The notes beneath the pieces were generated by a model that was given only the letters and a program-made list of their open reading frames with translations, was not told the DNA's origin and searched no databases. The position numbers and the translations under genes are program-made. 64,000 bases of DNA from contig NZ_JNAR01000013.1 of NCBI RefSeq assembly GCF_000760095.1, positions 1 through 64,000 of the forward strand, written 5' to 3'. The stretch comes from Prochlorococcus marinus str. MIT 9401. Its GTDB lineage: Bacteria > Cyanobacteriota > Cyanobacteriia > PCC-6307 > Cyanobiaceae. This document shows, piece after piece, positions 45,906 through 55,285 of this stretch. Position 1 is the stretch's first letter. Every line of letters begins with the position of its first letter.

Positions 45906-46544
45906 TCAATTATTTAAATCTACCAAGCTATTTAGTAATCTTGGAGGATCTGGGATAGTTAATTTAAATCTTGGAAACAGAGAATATGCAACTACGTGTA
46001 GAGTTAAAACATAAACTATTTCTTGAAAAATTATTAATATAACTGCACCTAATTGGATACTAAAAATTGAGGGAGAAAAAGGTAAATTGAATAATCCAAT
46101 TAACTTTTCTAGTAGGCTATAACTTGCTCTAGTAATTAACACCCAAAGATTATCACCCACCAAGGTAGATAATGCTACTACTCTTAGGAAGAAACCAAGA
46201 GTTCCAATAATAACTCCTACAGTTAAACTTATTCTCCAACTTTTTTCTTTAAGCCAAAACCAACCCAGCCAAAAAGCCAGGATCCCATAGGGAAATAAAA
46301 ATAAAGTTCCTCTAACGGGACCCATAATTATAAATAAAAGTAAAAGTTGTATTATGAGTCCTTCCAATGCAATTTTAGTTCCTCTTCTCAAGTGCAACAG
46401 GATCATTGGGAGGGGTAAAATCAACCTTAATAAAGCTCCCCCAATTGGCAAATAATATAATGCAACCCATAATAAAGAAGAAAGAGATGCTAGATATGAG
46501 GTCTCTACAATATTTAATGCTTCAGTTTTTGTTTTTATTTTCAT
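45906..46544 (-). CDS. DUF2232-type integral membrane protein
   Basis: A 212-residue membrane protein with about six segments. It resembles DUF2232/YybS proteins (LLWVALYYLPIGGALLRLILPLP, split over residues 24-45; LRRGTKIALEGLIIQ; FLFPYGILAFWLGWFWLKEK). The fold is close to that of ECF-transporter S-components, but no ligand is known. It sits 12 bases upstream of the CobT-like gene and 16 bases downstream of the lipoprotein. Confidence 0.8.
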   Translation of the reverse strand: MKIKTKTEALNIVETSYLASLSSLLWVALYYLPIGGALLRLILPLPMILLHLRRGTKIALEGLIIQLLLLFIIMGPVRGTLFLFPYGILAFWLGWFWLKEKSWRISLTVGVIIGTLGFFLRVVALSTLVGDNLWVLITRASYSLLEKLIGLFNLPFSPSIFSIQLGAVILIIFQEIVYVLTLHVVAYSLFPRFKLTIPDPPRLLNSLVDLNN

Positions 46545-46560
46545 TTTTTTTTGAATATTT

Positions 46561-47145
46561 TTAGTTAATTTTTTTCATACTTTTATTTTTTGAATCTAAT
46601 ATGCGTTCAATCTTTTCTATTTCGAAATTTACCTCAGATTTACTCAATATGGAACTTAACTCTTCCGTAGGATCTTTTGGATCTACATCTTTGAGAATGA
46701 AGATTATTTTGTAAGATTGAAGCTCGTTTTTTCTCTTTTTGGAAGAATTCTTGATTTTATTATTTTTTTGTTTTGGGATTTTTTCTAAATTTATATCCTT
46801 TTTATTTTCTAAAACATTTTTTGAATTTTCTACTTTTTTAATTTTGTTATTTTTTTTGTAATCAATTTCTTTCTTTTCTATTTTTAAATTTATATCCTTT
46901 TTGTTTTTCAAAACATTTTTTGGCTTTTCTAACTTTTTAATTTTGTTATTTTTTTTGTCATCAATTTCTTTGTTTTCCTCTACTAAGATTTTTTTATTTA
47001 ATAAATTCTTTTGTAAATCTTCCTCTTTACTTTTTTCTAAATCATTAAAACTACTTTCAAGAAAATTTCCAATCCTCCCTCCAGAGCATGATTGCAATAA
47101 AATTAAAAAAATTAATAAAAAAAATTCTTTTTTTTTAAAAATCAT
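46561..47145 (-). CDS. Lys/Asn-rich lipoprotein, unknown function
   Basis: A 194-residue protein with a signal peptide (MIFKKKEFFLLIFLIL) and lipobox LQSC (Cys20), so it is probably an inner- or outer-membrane lipoprotein. The centre is a highly charged linker with two 33-residue repeats. The C-terminus (SYKIIFILKDVDPKDPTEELS) resembles a small alpha/beta domain. No family was recognised. It follows topA by 7 bases. Confidence 0.68.
   Translation of the reverse strand: MIFKKKEFFLLIFLILLQSCSGGRIGNFLESSFNDLEKSKEEDLQKNLLNKKILVEENKEIDDKKNNKIKKLEKPKNVLKNKKDINLKIEKKEIDYKKNNKIKKVENSKNVLENKKDINLEKIPKQKNNKIKNSSKKRKNELQSYKIIFILKDVDPKDPTEELSSILSKSEVNFEIEKIERILDSKNKSMKKIN
46787..46984 (-). repeat. Two imperfect 99-bp tandem repeats in the lipoprotein gene
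   Basis: Two copies of a 99-base unit (46787-46885 and 46886 to about 46984) code for 33 residues each, both containing IDxKKNNKIKK and KKDINL. They differ at several positions, so the duplication is not very recent. This lengthens the charged linker of the lipoprotein. Confidence 0.85.
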
Positions 47146-47152
47146 ATTTTTT

Positions 47153-49759
47153 CTAACTTTTCTTTTTGCTTGAATTTTTTTTATTAATTGTTTTTGTTTT
47201 TTTTGAAATAGATCCTTTTTTATCTTTTAGTTTTTCTTCCAAAAGAATTACAGCATCATCAATCGAAAATTTTTCTAAATCAGTATCTTTAGCAATCGAA
47301 ACATTTGTTTTGCCACATTTTAAATAGACCCCATATCTTCCATTTAATATTTGAATTTTCTCTTTAAATTCTTTTGGTTTTCCAAAGTCTTTCAATACTT
47401 CTTGACCACCTCTACCCATTTTTGGCATCGCAAGAATTTCTAATGCCCTTTTAAGATCAACTGTAAAAACATTATCCTCTTTTTTTAGTGATCTATTTTC
47501 AGACTCATTTTCATTTTTAATCCATTTAATATAAGGTCCAAATCTACCTCTATCAGCCTCAACAAAACCACCTTGAGGATGAACTCCTAATAATTTTGGC
47601 AAGCTTAAAAGTTCTAGCGCCTCATCTAAAGTTAGATCATCAGTTTTCAACTCTTTAGGTAATGAAGCTCTTCTTGGTTTAGCTTTATCCTGATCATTAT
47701 TCCCAAGTTGGACGTAAGGTCCATAAGGTCCAAATCTCAAAAAAACTTTTTCCCCAGTTTTTGGATCAGTTCCAAGATCTGATGGACCACTTAAAATTTG
47801 ATCAACTTTCTTTTTGTCTAAATCTCCTGGAGTAATATCCATTGGAAGATTACCTTTTGCCTGAATTTCATTACCGGACTCATCAATTTTTACACCCTCT
47901 AGCCAAGGTCCATTAGAGCCTATTCTTACTACACAAGGGAGGTCATCGAAATCAACTTGTCTATAAGCTTTACCATCAATATCACCCTCTGTTTTCTGTA
48001 CTTTCACCTCTAACCCATTTTTACCTTTATAGAAAGTCTCGAGATATGGTAGCCACTCAAGGTTACCTGAGGATATTTCATCCAACGAAGATTCCATTTT
48101 TGCAGTAAAAGTAGTATCAACTAGATCAGGGAAATGTTCTTCTAATAGAGCCGTAACAGCAAAAGCTGTAAAAGTTGGAGCCAAAGTATTTGAAGATATA
48201 TTCGCATAACCTCTATCTACGATTGTTCCAATAATGCTGGCATAGGTAGAGGGTCTTCCAATCCCCTCTTTTTCAAGGACTTTAACTAGTGCAGCCTCTG
48301 TATATCTTGCAGGTGGTTTTGTTTCATGAAAAGTAGGTTCTTTATCAATAACCTTTAAGCATATTCCAGTTGTTAAGTTTGGGAGAATAATTTCTTGTTG
48401 TTCAATGGATGAACTTGGGTCATCACTTCCCTCGACATATGCTCTGAAGAATCCTGCGAAATCGATACTTTTTCCGCTCGATTTAAATAATCCATCCCCA
48501 ACACTAATTTCAGCATTAATCATTGTTAGCCTAGCTTCCGCCATTTGACTAGCTACAGTTCTTTTCCAAATTAAATCGTAAAGAGATAAGTCTCTGCCAA
48601 TTAGATTAGTTTCCTTTGGTGTTTTAAATACCTCACCTGCAGGCCTAATAGCTTCGTGTGCTTCTTGAGCATTTCTTGCACTAGAAGTAAATTGTCTTGG
48701 TGAGTTAGATAAATATTCTTTCCCATACATAGAACTTACACATTCTCTAGCAGCGTTTGTGGCTTGGTCGGACAGATGAACTGAATCAGTCCTCATGTAC
48801 GTTATGAAGCCTCTCTCATATAGCCCTTGTGCACATCTCATAGTTTCTCTTGCAGACAAACGAAGCTTCCTGTTTGCTTCTTGTTGCAATGTACTAGTTG
48901 TAAAAGGAGGAACTGGCTTACGAGTTGATGGTTTTTTTTCGATTTTTGAGACAACCCAATTTTCAGAGGAGAAAGTTTTCAATAATTCCTTTACTTTATC
49001 TTCTCCAATTATTAAGGATTTATTTCCTTGTTTTAATTTGCCGGTCTGTTCATCGAAATCGGAACCATTAGAAATTCTTTGACCGTTTAAACTAAATAAT
49101 TTAGTGTCGAAACTAACATTATCTTTTATCAGGGAAGCTTTAATCCCCCAGTAACTGGCTTTTTTAAAGGATCTTCTTTCTCTCTCTCTTCTAACAAGTA
49201 GTCGGACAGAAACTGATTGAACACGACCAGCAGATAATCGGGGGGCTACCTTCTTCCAAAGTAAAGGAGATAATTCATATCCAAAAAGTCTATCCAAGAT
49301 TCTTCTGGTTTCTTGAGCCTGAACAAGCTCCATATCAATTTCTCTTGTTTGATCTAAAGCTTTATTAATTGCCTTTTTTGTGATTTCATGAAAAACCATT
49401 CTCTTAGTTGGAATTTTAGGCTTAAGTATTTGCAAAAGATGCCAGCTAATACTCTCTCCTTCTCTATCTTCATCAGTCGCCAACAATAGTTGAGTAGCAC
49501 CTTTCAATGCATCTTTAAGCTCTTTAACAACCTTTTTCTTGTCTTTTGGGACTATATATAATGGTTCAAAATCTTCAGTAGTATTAACTCCTATCCTAGA
49601 CCATTTTTCCTTTTTGACTGCGGCAGGGATTTCAGCCGCCCCTTTTGGAAGATCTCTTACATGTCCCATTGAGGCAAGAACTTCATAATTAGAAGGCAAA
49701 AACTTTCTTATAGTTTTTGCTTTGGTGGGACTTTCAACAATAACAAGTGTGTGATCCAA
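47153..49759 (-). CDS. topA: DNA topoisomerase I
   Basis: An 868-residue type IA topoisomerase that relaxes negative supercoils. The Toprim domain starts LVIVESPTKAKTIRKFL and has ATDEDREGE. The active-site Tyr is in GFITYMRTDSV near residue 315. The C-terminus has several topoisomerase repeats without zinc Cys (FGPYGPYVQLG, GRFGPYIKW, GRYGVYLKCG) and a Lys-rich tail, usual in cyanobacteria. It heads a five-gene run on the minus strand and is divergent from ndhB across 175 bases. Confidence 0.97.
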   Translation of the reverse strand: MDHTLVIVESPTKAKTIRKFLPSNYEVLASMGHVRDLPKGAAEIPAAVKKEKWSRIGVNTTEDFEPLYIVPKDKKKVVKELKDALKGATQLLLATDEDREGESISWHLLQILKPKIPTKRMVFHEITKKAINKALDQTREIDMELVQAQETRRILDRLFGYELSPLLWKKVAPRLSAGRVQSVSVRLLVRRERERRSFKKASYWGIKASLIKDNVSFDTKLFSLNGQRISNGSDFDEQTGKLKQGNKSLIIGEDKVKELLKTFSSENWVVSKIEKKPSTRKPVPPFTTSTLQQEANRKLRLSARETMRCAQGLYERGFITYMRTDSVHLSDQATNAARECVSSMYGKEYLSNSPRQFTSSARNAQEAHEAIRPAGEVFKTPKETNLIGRDLSLYDLIWKRTVASQMAEARLTMINAEISVGDGLFKSSGKSIDFAGFFRAYVEGSDDPSSSIEQQEIILPNLTTGICLKVIDKEPTFHETKPPARYTEAALVKVLEKEGIGRPSTYASIIGTIVDRGYANISSNTLAPTFTAFAVTALLEEHFPDLVDTTFTAKMESSLDEISSGNLEWLPYLETFYKGKNGLEVKVQKTEGDIDGKAYRQVDFDDLPCVVRIGSNGPWLEGVKIDESGNEIQAKGNLPMDITPGDLDKKKVDQILSGPSDLGTDPKTGEKVFLRFGPYGPYVQLGNNDQDKAKPRRASLPKELKTDDLTLDEALELLSLPKLLGVHPQGGFVEADRGRFGPYIKWIKNENESENRSLKKEDNVFTVDLKRALEILAMPKMGRGGQEVLKDFGKPKEFKEKIQILNGRYGVYLKCGKTNVSIAKDTDLEKFSIDDAVILLEEKLKDKKGSISKKTKTINKKNSSKKKS

Positions 49760-49934
49760 GGTTTATTTCAAAAATTGGTTTTTTTGCTCGGTTAGGGCAT
49801 ATTATGATTATTTGAAACTTTTTCAAGTAATTTCTTCAGAAAATTTCAAAAATCATACCCACAAATTATAATCAAGTTAAGATTAACTCTTTGACCATTA
49901 CAATCAATCATCTAATTTAATCCTATTTAATAAA

Positions 49935-51455
49935 GTGCCCAACGAAATCTTTACAATTAATTTAAATGCTCAAGCCATTATTCCAGAGGCTTTTATCTTA
50001 TTAGGTATTGTTGGGACTCTTCTTGTAGATTTAGCAGGAGAAAAAACTGCTTCAAAGTGGGCACCCATTATTTGCTATTTATCAATTGGCAGCTCTCTTT
50101 TGAGTTTAGCCTTGCAATGGACTAATCCTGTAAATAGTGCATTTCTTGGTTCATTTAACTCAGATAATTTGGCAATCGCATTTAGAGCAATAATAGCTTT
50201 ATCAACTTTAGTTTCTTTACTCATAAGCTGGCGTTATACAGAACAAAGTGGGAGTCCTATTGGGGAGTTCGCAGCGATAGTTCTTTCGGCAACTCTTGGG
50301 GCAATGCTTTTGTGTGGATCTACTGACCTTATTAGTGTATTTATATCTCTTGAGACTCTATCGGTAGCAAGCTATCTACTTTCTGGTTATCTCAAGAGAG
50401 ATCCAAGGAGTTCAGAAGCAGCTTTAAAATACTTACTTGTTGGATCAGCAGCTGCTGCAGTCTATTTGTATGGCTCCTCTTTTCTTTATGGATTAAGTGG
50501 TTCAACAAACTTAGCAACAATTGGTTTAGAGATTATAAATAAACCCTCATTCATTACTTCTTTAGCTCTCGTATTTGTCTTATCAACTGTTGCTTTTAAA
50601 ATCGCTGCAGTTCCATTTCATCAATGGACTCCTGATGTGTATGAAGGATCACCTACACCTGTAGTTGCTTTTTTATCTGTTGGCTCAAAGACAGCAGGTT
50701 TTGCATTTGCGATAAGAATATTAAGCACTACTTTCTCTTCGTTCGATGAGGAATGGAAACTTTTATTTACTATTTTGGCCATCTTGAGCATGGCTCTAGG
50801 AAATGTTGTAGCTCTAGCTCAAACCTCAATGAAACGGATGCTTGCTTACAGTTCTATTGGACAAGCAGGGTTTGTAATGATTGGAATAGTGTCTGGTACT
50901 CAAGATGGTTTATCAGCTGCTGTTTTATATTTGGCTGCATATTTATTTATGAATTTGGGAGCATTCTCATGTGTAATACTTTTCTCACTAAGAACAGGTT
51001 CTGACAGAATTCTTGATTACTCAGGACTTTACCAAAAAGATCCCCTTATTACATTAGGATTAAGCCTTTGTCTTCTATCGCTTGGAGGTTTACCTCCAAT
51101 GTTGGGATTTTTTGGAAAGATCTATTTGTTCTTTGCAGGTTGGGCAAATCATCAATATCTATTAGTAATAGTTGGATTAGTAACTTCAGTTATATCTATT
51201 TATTACTACATTTCAGTGATAAAAATGATGGTAGTTAAAGAACCACAAGAGGCTTCAGAAATAGTCAAATCATATCCCGAAATCAATTGGGGAATTGTAG
51301 GATTGCCTCCCTTGAGGGTTGCACTATATACTTGCGTGGCGGTAACTGCTCTTGGAGGTATCCTTTCTAATCCTCTTTTTAAATTAGCCAACACAGCAGT
51401 TTCAGAAACTCCTTTCTTACAAGATATTATTGCTACAGCAAACAATATTTCCTAG
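49935..51455 (+). CDS. ndhB: NAD(P)H-quinone oxidoreductase subunit 2
   Basis: A 506-residue, 14-helix antiporter-like subunit of the NDH-1 complex, used in respiration and cyclic electron flow around photosystem I. It has [20 protein letters not shown] near residue 137, [20 protein letters not shown] near residue 218 and [15 protein letters not shown] near residue 300. The GTG at 49935 gives MPNEIF, a typical NdhB start. The upstream spacer of 175 bases has no clear motif. Confidence 0.96.
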   Translation: MPNEIFTINLNAQAIIPEAFILLGIVGTLLVDLAGEKTASKWAPIICYLSIGSSLLSLALQWTNPVNSAFLGSFNSDNLAIAFRAIIALSTLVSLLISWRYTEQSGSPIGEFAAIVLSATLGAMLLCGSTDLISVFISLETLSVASYLLSGYLKRDPRSSEAALKYLLVGSAAAAVYLYGSSFLYGLSGSTNLATIGLEIINKPSFITSLALVFVLSTVAFKIAAVPFHQWTPDVYEGSPTPVVAFLSVGSKTAGFAFAIRILSTTFSSFDEEWKLLFTILAILSMALGNVVALAQTSMKRMLAYSSIGQAGFVMIGIVSGTQDGLSAAVLYLAAYLFMNLGAFSCVILFSLRTGSDRILDYSGLYQKDPLITLGLSLCLLSLGGLPPMLGFFGKIYLFFAGWANHQYLLVIVGLVTSVISIYYYISVIKMMVVKEPQEASEIVKSYPEINWGIVGLPPLRVALYTCVAVTALGGILSNPLFKLANTAVSETPFLQDIIATANNIS

Positions 51456-51471
51456 AAGATTTTTTCGATAA

Positions 51472-52158
51472 ATGCCTAAGAAAGTCGCAAGTTTAGAAAA
51501 TATATCTAAAACATATGGCAAAGAGGATCTAACTGTTAATGCTTTAGATAGCATAAACTTAGAAATTTATAAAGGTGATTATTTGGCTGTAATGGGAGCT
51601 AGTGGCTCAGGCAAAAGTACAGCTATGAATATTATTGGATGTCTAGATAGACCATCTGAGGGTATTTATAAATTAAATGGTATTCCTGTTGAAAATCTAT
51701 CTGATGATGAGCTAGCAGAAATACGTAACCAAAAATTAGGTTTTGTTTTTCAACAATTTCATCTTCTTTCGGATGCAACTGCACTTGAAAATGTTATTTT
51801 GCCGATGATTTACGCTGGTATTGAGCATGATCAAAGATTAGAACGAGGTAAGAATGCATTAGAAAAAGTTGGCCTTTCAGAAAGAATGAATAATCGCCCG
51901 AACCAATTATCCGGAGGTCAACAACAGCGAGTGGCTATTGCTAGGGCTATTATCAATAACCCTGCAATATTGTTAGCAGACGAACCTACTGGAGCATTAG
52001 ATTCAAAAACCACTGAAGATGTATTAGATCTCTTTGATAAATTGCATGAGTCTGGAATAACTATAGTTTTAGTTACGCACGAAGATGAAGTTGCAAATCG
52101 CGCAAAAAAAATAGCCAGATTTAAAGATGGAAGAATAGTTGAATTAAAAGTTAATTAA
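51472..52158 (+). CDS. LolD/MacB-type ABC transporter ATPase
   Basis: A 228-residue ATPase with Walker A GASGSGKST near residue 43, Q-loop VFQQFHLL, signature LSGGQQQRVAIARA, Walker B LLADEPTGALD and an H-loop VTHED. It belongs to the LolD/MacB/DevA group that acts in lipoprotein or peptide export. No MacB-like permease is adjacent, so its partner is elsewhere. It follows ndhB by 16 bases. Confidence 0.93.
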   Translation: MPKKVASLENISKTYGKEDLTVNALDSINLEIYKGDYLAVMGASGSGKSTAMNIIGCLDRPSEGIYKLNGIPVENLSDDELAEIRNQKLGFVFQQFHLLSDATALENVILPMIYAGIEHDQRLERGKNALEKVGLSERMNNRPNQLSGGQQQRVAIARAIINNPAILLADEPTGALDSKTTEDVLDLFDKLHESGITIVLVTHEDEVANRAKKIARFKDGRIVELKVN

Positions 52159-52160
52159 AT

Positions 52161-52910
52161 TCAGAACCGTCCAATTACCTTCAGCTGAGTTTCATTTTGA
52201 ATTCTTAAATTTCCATTCGAATCAATATCTTTAATTTTCCATGTATGAGGACAATAACCATTAGGCAAAAAGCTTTTAGTTAGGAACTTATTTGCAGATT
52301 TGATCACATATTCTTTTTTATTATTACATTCAATTGAATCATGAAAAGCTTTAAGAACTTTGGCCGTCCAATAATGCTGATTAATATTTTTAGTTTGAAG
52401 TACTTTTGATAATGAAATCCCCTCTGATGGAGTATAATTTAAAATATTCATGCCAAGACCTATTCTTACATAAATAATTTCCTTACCTCTTGTAATAACC
52501 CTTGGTAAAAATCCAATCAACTTTTTTGATCCAAAAAAGATATCATTTGGCCATTTCAAAGAAACATTTATATTCTCCTGTCTAAGCATTTCACATATCT
52601 TGATTCCTATAGACAAATTAAATATTTGACTTATAAATTCTTTTGAAAATATTGGGTAAGCTGCACTTAACCAAATCCCACCTTCTGGGGAAACCCAAGT
52701 TTTTGAGTTTTGGCCAAACCCTGATAACTGTTCTCTTGCTATTATCGCTACTGGCTGGTTTCTCTTAATTTGAGAATTTCTGATCAAATTTGTTAGCTCA
52801 ATTTCGGTACTTTTACATTTTATTTTGTACTGAAGCCTCCAACTTGGATATTGACCCTGAATTTTTTTTAAATAAAAAACTGTTTTAGCTGCAGATCCAA
52901 TAAATTTCAC
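52161..52910 (-). CDS. birA: Biotin--[acetyl-CoA-carboxylase] ligase
   Basis: A 249-residue ligase that activates biotin and attaches it to AccB. It has SLKWPNDIFFGSKKLIGFLPR, with the conserved Lys of KWPND, and VRIGLGMNIL. The usual biotinyl-AMP loop GRGRRGR is here S63-G-F-G-Q-N-S-K70 before TW, so most of its arginines are replaced. There is no N-terminal HTH, so it does not repress biotin genes. It is convergent with the ABC ATPase by 2 bases. Confidence 0.88.
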   Translation of the reverse strand: MKFIGSAAKTVFYLKKIQGQYPSWRLQYKIKCKSTEIELTNLIRNSQIKRNQPVAIIAREQLSGFGQNSKTWVSPEGGIWLSAAYPIFSKEFISQIFNLSIGIKICEMLRQENINVSLKWPNDIFFGSKKLIGFLPRVITRGKEIIYVRIGLGMNILNYTPSEGISLSKVLQTKNINQHYWTAKVLKAFHDSIECNNKKEYVIKSANKFLTKSFLPNGYCPHTWKIKDIDSNGNLRIQNETQLKVIGRF

Positions 52911-52940
52911 AAATTCTTTGTAAAAACAACGAGCATCTTT

Positions 52941-53471
52941 TTGAAGATTAGATTAACTTTAGTCTTATTAAGTAAATTTTACAAATTGGAAAAAAAGTAT
53001 TTTTCAATAGAGAAGAAAAGGAATCCGCATCCATTAAAAAATTGTCTTGATAATTTTAAAAAGTCATGGGGAGATTTAGATAAACTTTCTAAAATCAACG
53101 AAAACTGGAAGGAATTAATTGGTTTGGAACTATTTCAAGAATGCAAACCATTAAATATTGAAAAAAAAATACTTACTATTGCAGTAAATCATCCACAGTG
53201 GCGCCAGGCCCTAATCTACAACAAGCATAAATTAAAAGAGAGAATCGAAAAAATTGGAATAACTTTGAATGAAATTAAAATAATACAAAATTATGAAATT
53301 AAAAATAAAAATATCAAAGCTAATAATGCAAAGATAGTTTGGGCAAAGCATCCAAGCAGAATCAATCAAAATAATATGTGCATTTGTACTCTCTGTAATT
53401 CCCCTACTCCTGAGGGCGAAATCAAAAGATGGGGAAAGTGTTCTTTTTGTTGGAGAAAAATAAAAAAATAA
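52941..53471 (+). CDS. DUF721-family protein with C-terminal zinc-ribbon-like Cys pairs
   Basis: A 176-residue protein with a DUF721 (DciA-like) core: WKELIGLELFQECKPLNIEK, then ILTIAVNHPQWRQALIYNK. In other bacteria DUF721 proteins of the DciA type load the replicative helicase. The C-terminus adds Cys pairs C149-x2-C152 and C167-x2-C170 in NNMCICTLCNSP and GKCSFCWRK, which look like a zinc ribbon. The start is TTG at 52941. A head-to-head birA gene lies 30 bases away. Confidence 0.85.
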   Translation: MKIRLTLVLLSKFYKLEKKYFSIEKKRNPHPLKNCLDNFKKSWGDLDKLSKINENWKELIGLELFQECKPLNIEKKILTIAVNHPQWRQALIYNKHKLKERIEKIGITLNEIKIIQNYEIKNKNIKANNAKIVWAKHPSRINQNNMCICTLCNSPTPEGEIKRWGKCSFCWRKIKK

Positions 53472-53476
53472 ATTCT

Positions 53477-54178
53477 TTATTTAGTTAAAATTAGTATTCC
53501 CATTTGCCCCCCAAAAATAGTCCTATATTCAGCTTTTTTAAATCCAACTTCCTTAGCAATATTTATAAGCTCATTTTTCTTTGGAAAATTACTAATACTT
53601 TTTTCAATATATGCGTACTCTGAACCTAAATTAAAAAGCCGCGAAATAGTTACTACAACTAATCTCAAATAAATTTTCTGAAAAATATTGGATAAAGAAT
53701 TTCTTGTTGAGTGATTAAAATCTAAAAATCCTGCCCTTCCTTTATCGTTCAAAAGATAAAAAACTTTTTTTATTCCTTCTTCAACGTTTTTCAAGTTTCT
53801 TAGTCCATATGACATACAAATCCCATCAAAATTTTTTGAATAATCATTAATTTCTAATACATCTTTAATTTCCCACTTAATAAATTTATTTTTTTTAAGT
53901 GCTGATTTTTTCTTTGCAATCTTTAAAATATCCTCTGCACTGTCAATCCCAGTAATTGAACCCCTTGGACTAACTCTCTCTGAAATTAAGAATGCTAAAT
54001 CTCCAGTTCCACAGCATAAATCAGCCCAATCTTCACCATTTAAAGGTGCCAATAAATTAACTAATTTCCTTTTCCATAATCTGTGCAGTCCAAAACTTAA
54101 TAGATTATTTAAAAAGTCATATTTATAGGAAATCTTATTAAATATATTTTTGACTTCGATAGTTTTTGTGAATTTCAT
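53477..54178 (-). CDS. menG: UbiE/MenG-type methyltransferase (phylloquinone)
   Basis: A 233-residue SAM methyltransferase with FNKISYKYDFLNNLLSFGLH near residue 13, the SAM-binding DLCCGTGDLAF near residue 72 and FDGICMSYGLRNLKN near residue 115. In cyanobacteria this family methylates demethylphylloquinone for the photosystem I A1 site. Assignment to MenG rather than UbiE follows from the organism. It is convergent with the DUF721 gene and followed upstream by hisF, 44 bases away. Confidence 0.9.
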   Translation of the reverse strand: MKFTKTIEVKNIFNKISYKYDFLNNLLSFGLHRLWKRKLVNLLAPLNGEDWADLCCGTGDLAFLISERVSPRGSITGIDSAEDILKIAKKKSALKKNKFIKWEIKDVLEINDYSKNFDGICMSYGLRNLKNVEEGIKKVFYLLNDKGRAGFLDFNHSTRNSLSNIFQKIYLRLVVVTISRLFNLGSEYAYIEKSISNFPKKNELINIAKEVGFKKAEYRTIFGGQMGILILTK

Positions 54179-54222
54179 TTTAAATTTTTAACTTATTTCT
54201 TATTGGTATTAAATTAAATTTT

Positions 54223-54993
54223 TTATCCATATGGTCTAATTGGAAGTTTTTTTTCGAGGAGGAAAGTCTTTATTTCTCTTAAAGAAAGTTTCTTATCATG
54301 AAGTAATGATGCTAGAAGTGCGGCAGATGCCCTGCCTTCATTGAAAACATCATAGATATCTTCTAAACAACCTGCTCCTCCAGAAGCAATCACTGGAATA
54401 TTAACAATATTGGCAACAGATTCAGTCAGATGTAAATCATATCCATTCTGCGTGCCATCACCATCCATTGAAGTAAGCAAAATTTCCCCTGCGCCTAACT
54501 CCTCAACTTTCTTTGCCCAACTTAATACATCAATTCCAGTATTTTCTCTCCCTCCTTTTACATATACCTCCCATTCATCAGTCTTATTAACTTTTCTTTT
54601 AGCATCAATTGCTATCACGATACATTGATTACCAAATTCTCTAGAACTTTTAGAAATTAGATCTGGATTTCTAACTGCAGAAGAATTCAAACTTACTTTA
54701 TCCGCTCCAGCTCTTAAAAGATCATTAATTGATGAAACAGAATCTATTCCTCCACCTACTGTAAATGGAATTTTTACTGATTTTGCGGTTCTAGAGACAA
54801 GGTCAACTAACGTATTTCTATTTTCTACACTAGCTCTAATATCTAAAAATACTAATTCATCTGCGCCCTCATCAGAATACCTACAAGCCAATTCAACAGG
54901 ATCGCCTGAGTCTCTCAAGTTAACAAAATTTACACCTTTAACTACTCTGCCATGGGCGACATCTAAACAAGGAATTAAACGAAGAGCTACCAT
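54223..54993 (-). CDS. hisF: Imidazole glycerol phosphate synthase, cyclase subunit
   Basis: A 256-residue TIM barrel of histidine synthesis. It has the starting [32 protein letters not shown] and [17 protein letters not shown], with the two catalytic aspartates (in LDVA and MDGDG). It takes ammonia from HisH to make IGP and AICAR. Confidence 0.97.
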   Translation of the reverse strand: MVALRLIPCLDVAHGRVVKGVNFVNLRDSGDPVELACRYSDEGADELVFLDIRASVENRNTLVDLVSRTAKSVKIPFTVGGGIDSVSSINDLLRAGADKVSLNSSAVRNPDLISKSSREFGNQCIVIAIDAKRKVNKTDEWEVYVKGGRENTGIDVLSWAKKVEELGAGEILLTSMDGDGTQNGYDLHLTESVANIVNIPVIASGGAGCLEDIYDVFNEGRASAALLASLLHDKKLSLREIKTFLLEKKLPIRPYG

Positions 54994-55052
54994 TTTAGTA
55001 AAAATTGTCCAAATGCTGTTAATCTTGCATAATAGCTTCCATTTTACCTCTT

Positions 55053-55277
55053 ATGGCTGAAACAAAATTATTACCCAAAATCGGTAGTAAAATCAAAATT
55101 AACATTAACAAAGTAAAAGATAGACTACCAGCTAAATTAATCGATCAAATATCCTCGAGTCCTAAAGCCGTAATAACAGGCTATAAAATGACAGACGGCA
55201 GAAGTATTGGAATCACCGCAAAATTTCAGAATGGTGAGCAAAATTGGTTTTTCCCAGAAGAAATTGAGAAAGGTTAA
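55053..55277 (+). CDS. PetP-like small protein (DUF2862)
   Basis: A 74-residue protein with an SH3-like pattern: IGSKIKININKVKDRLP at the N-terminus, then ITGYKMTDGRSIGI and QNWFFPEEIE. This resembles DUF2862, the family of the cytochrome b6f subunit PetP (Ssr2998 in Synechocystis). The match is from memory and the sequence is divergent, so PetP is only a candidate. It lies 8 bases before chlG on the same strand. Confidence 0.7.
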   Translation: MAETKLLPKIGSKIKININKVKDRLPAKLIDQISSSPKAVITGYKMTDGRSIGITAKFQNGEQNWFFPEEIEKG

Positions 55278-55285
55278 AGAATAAA

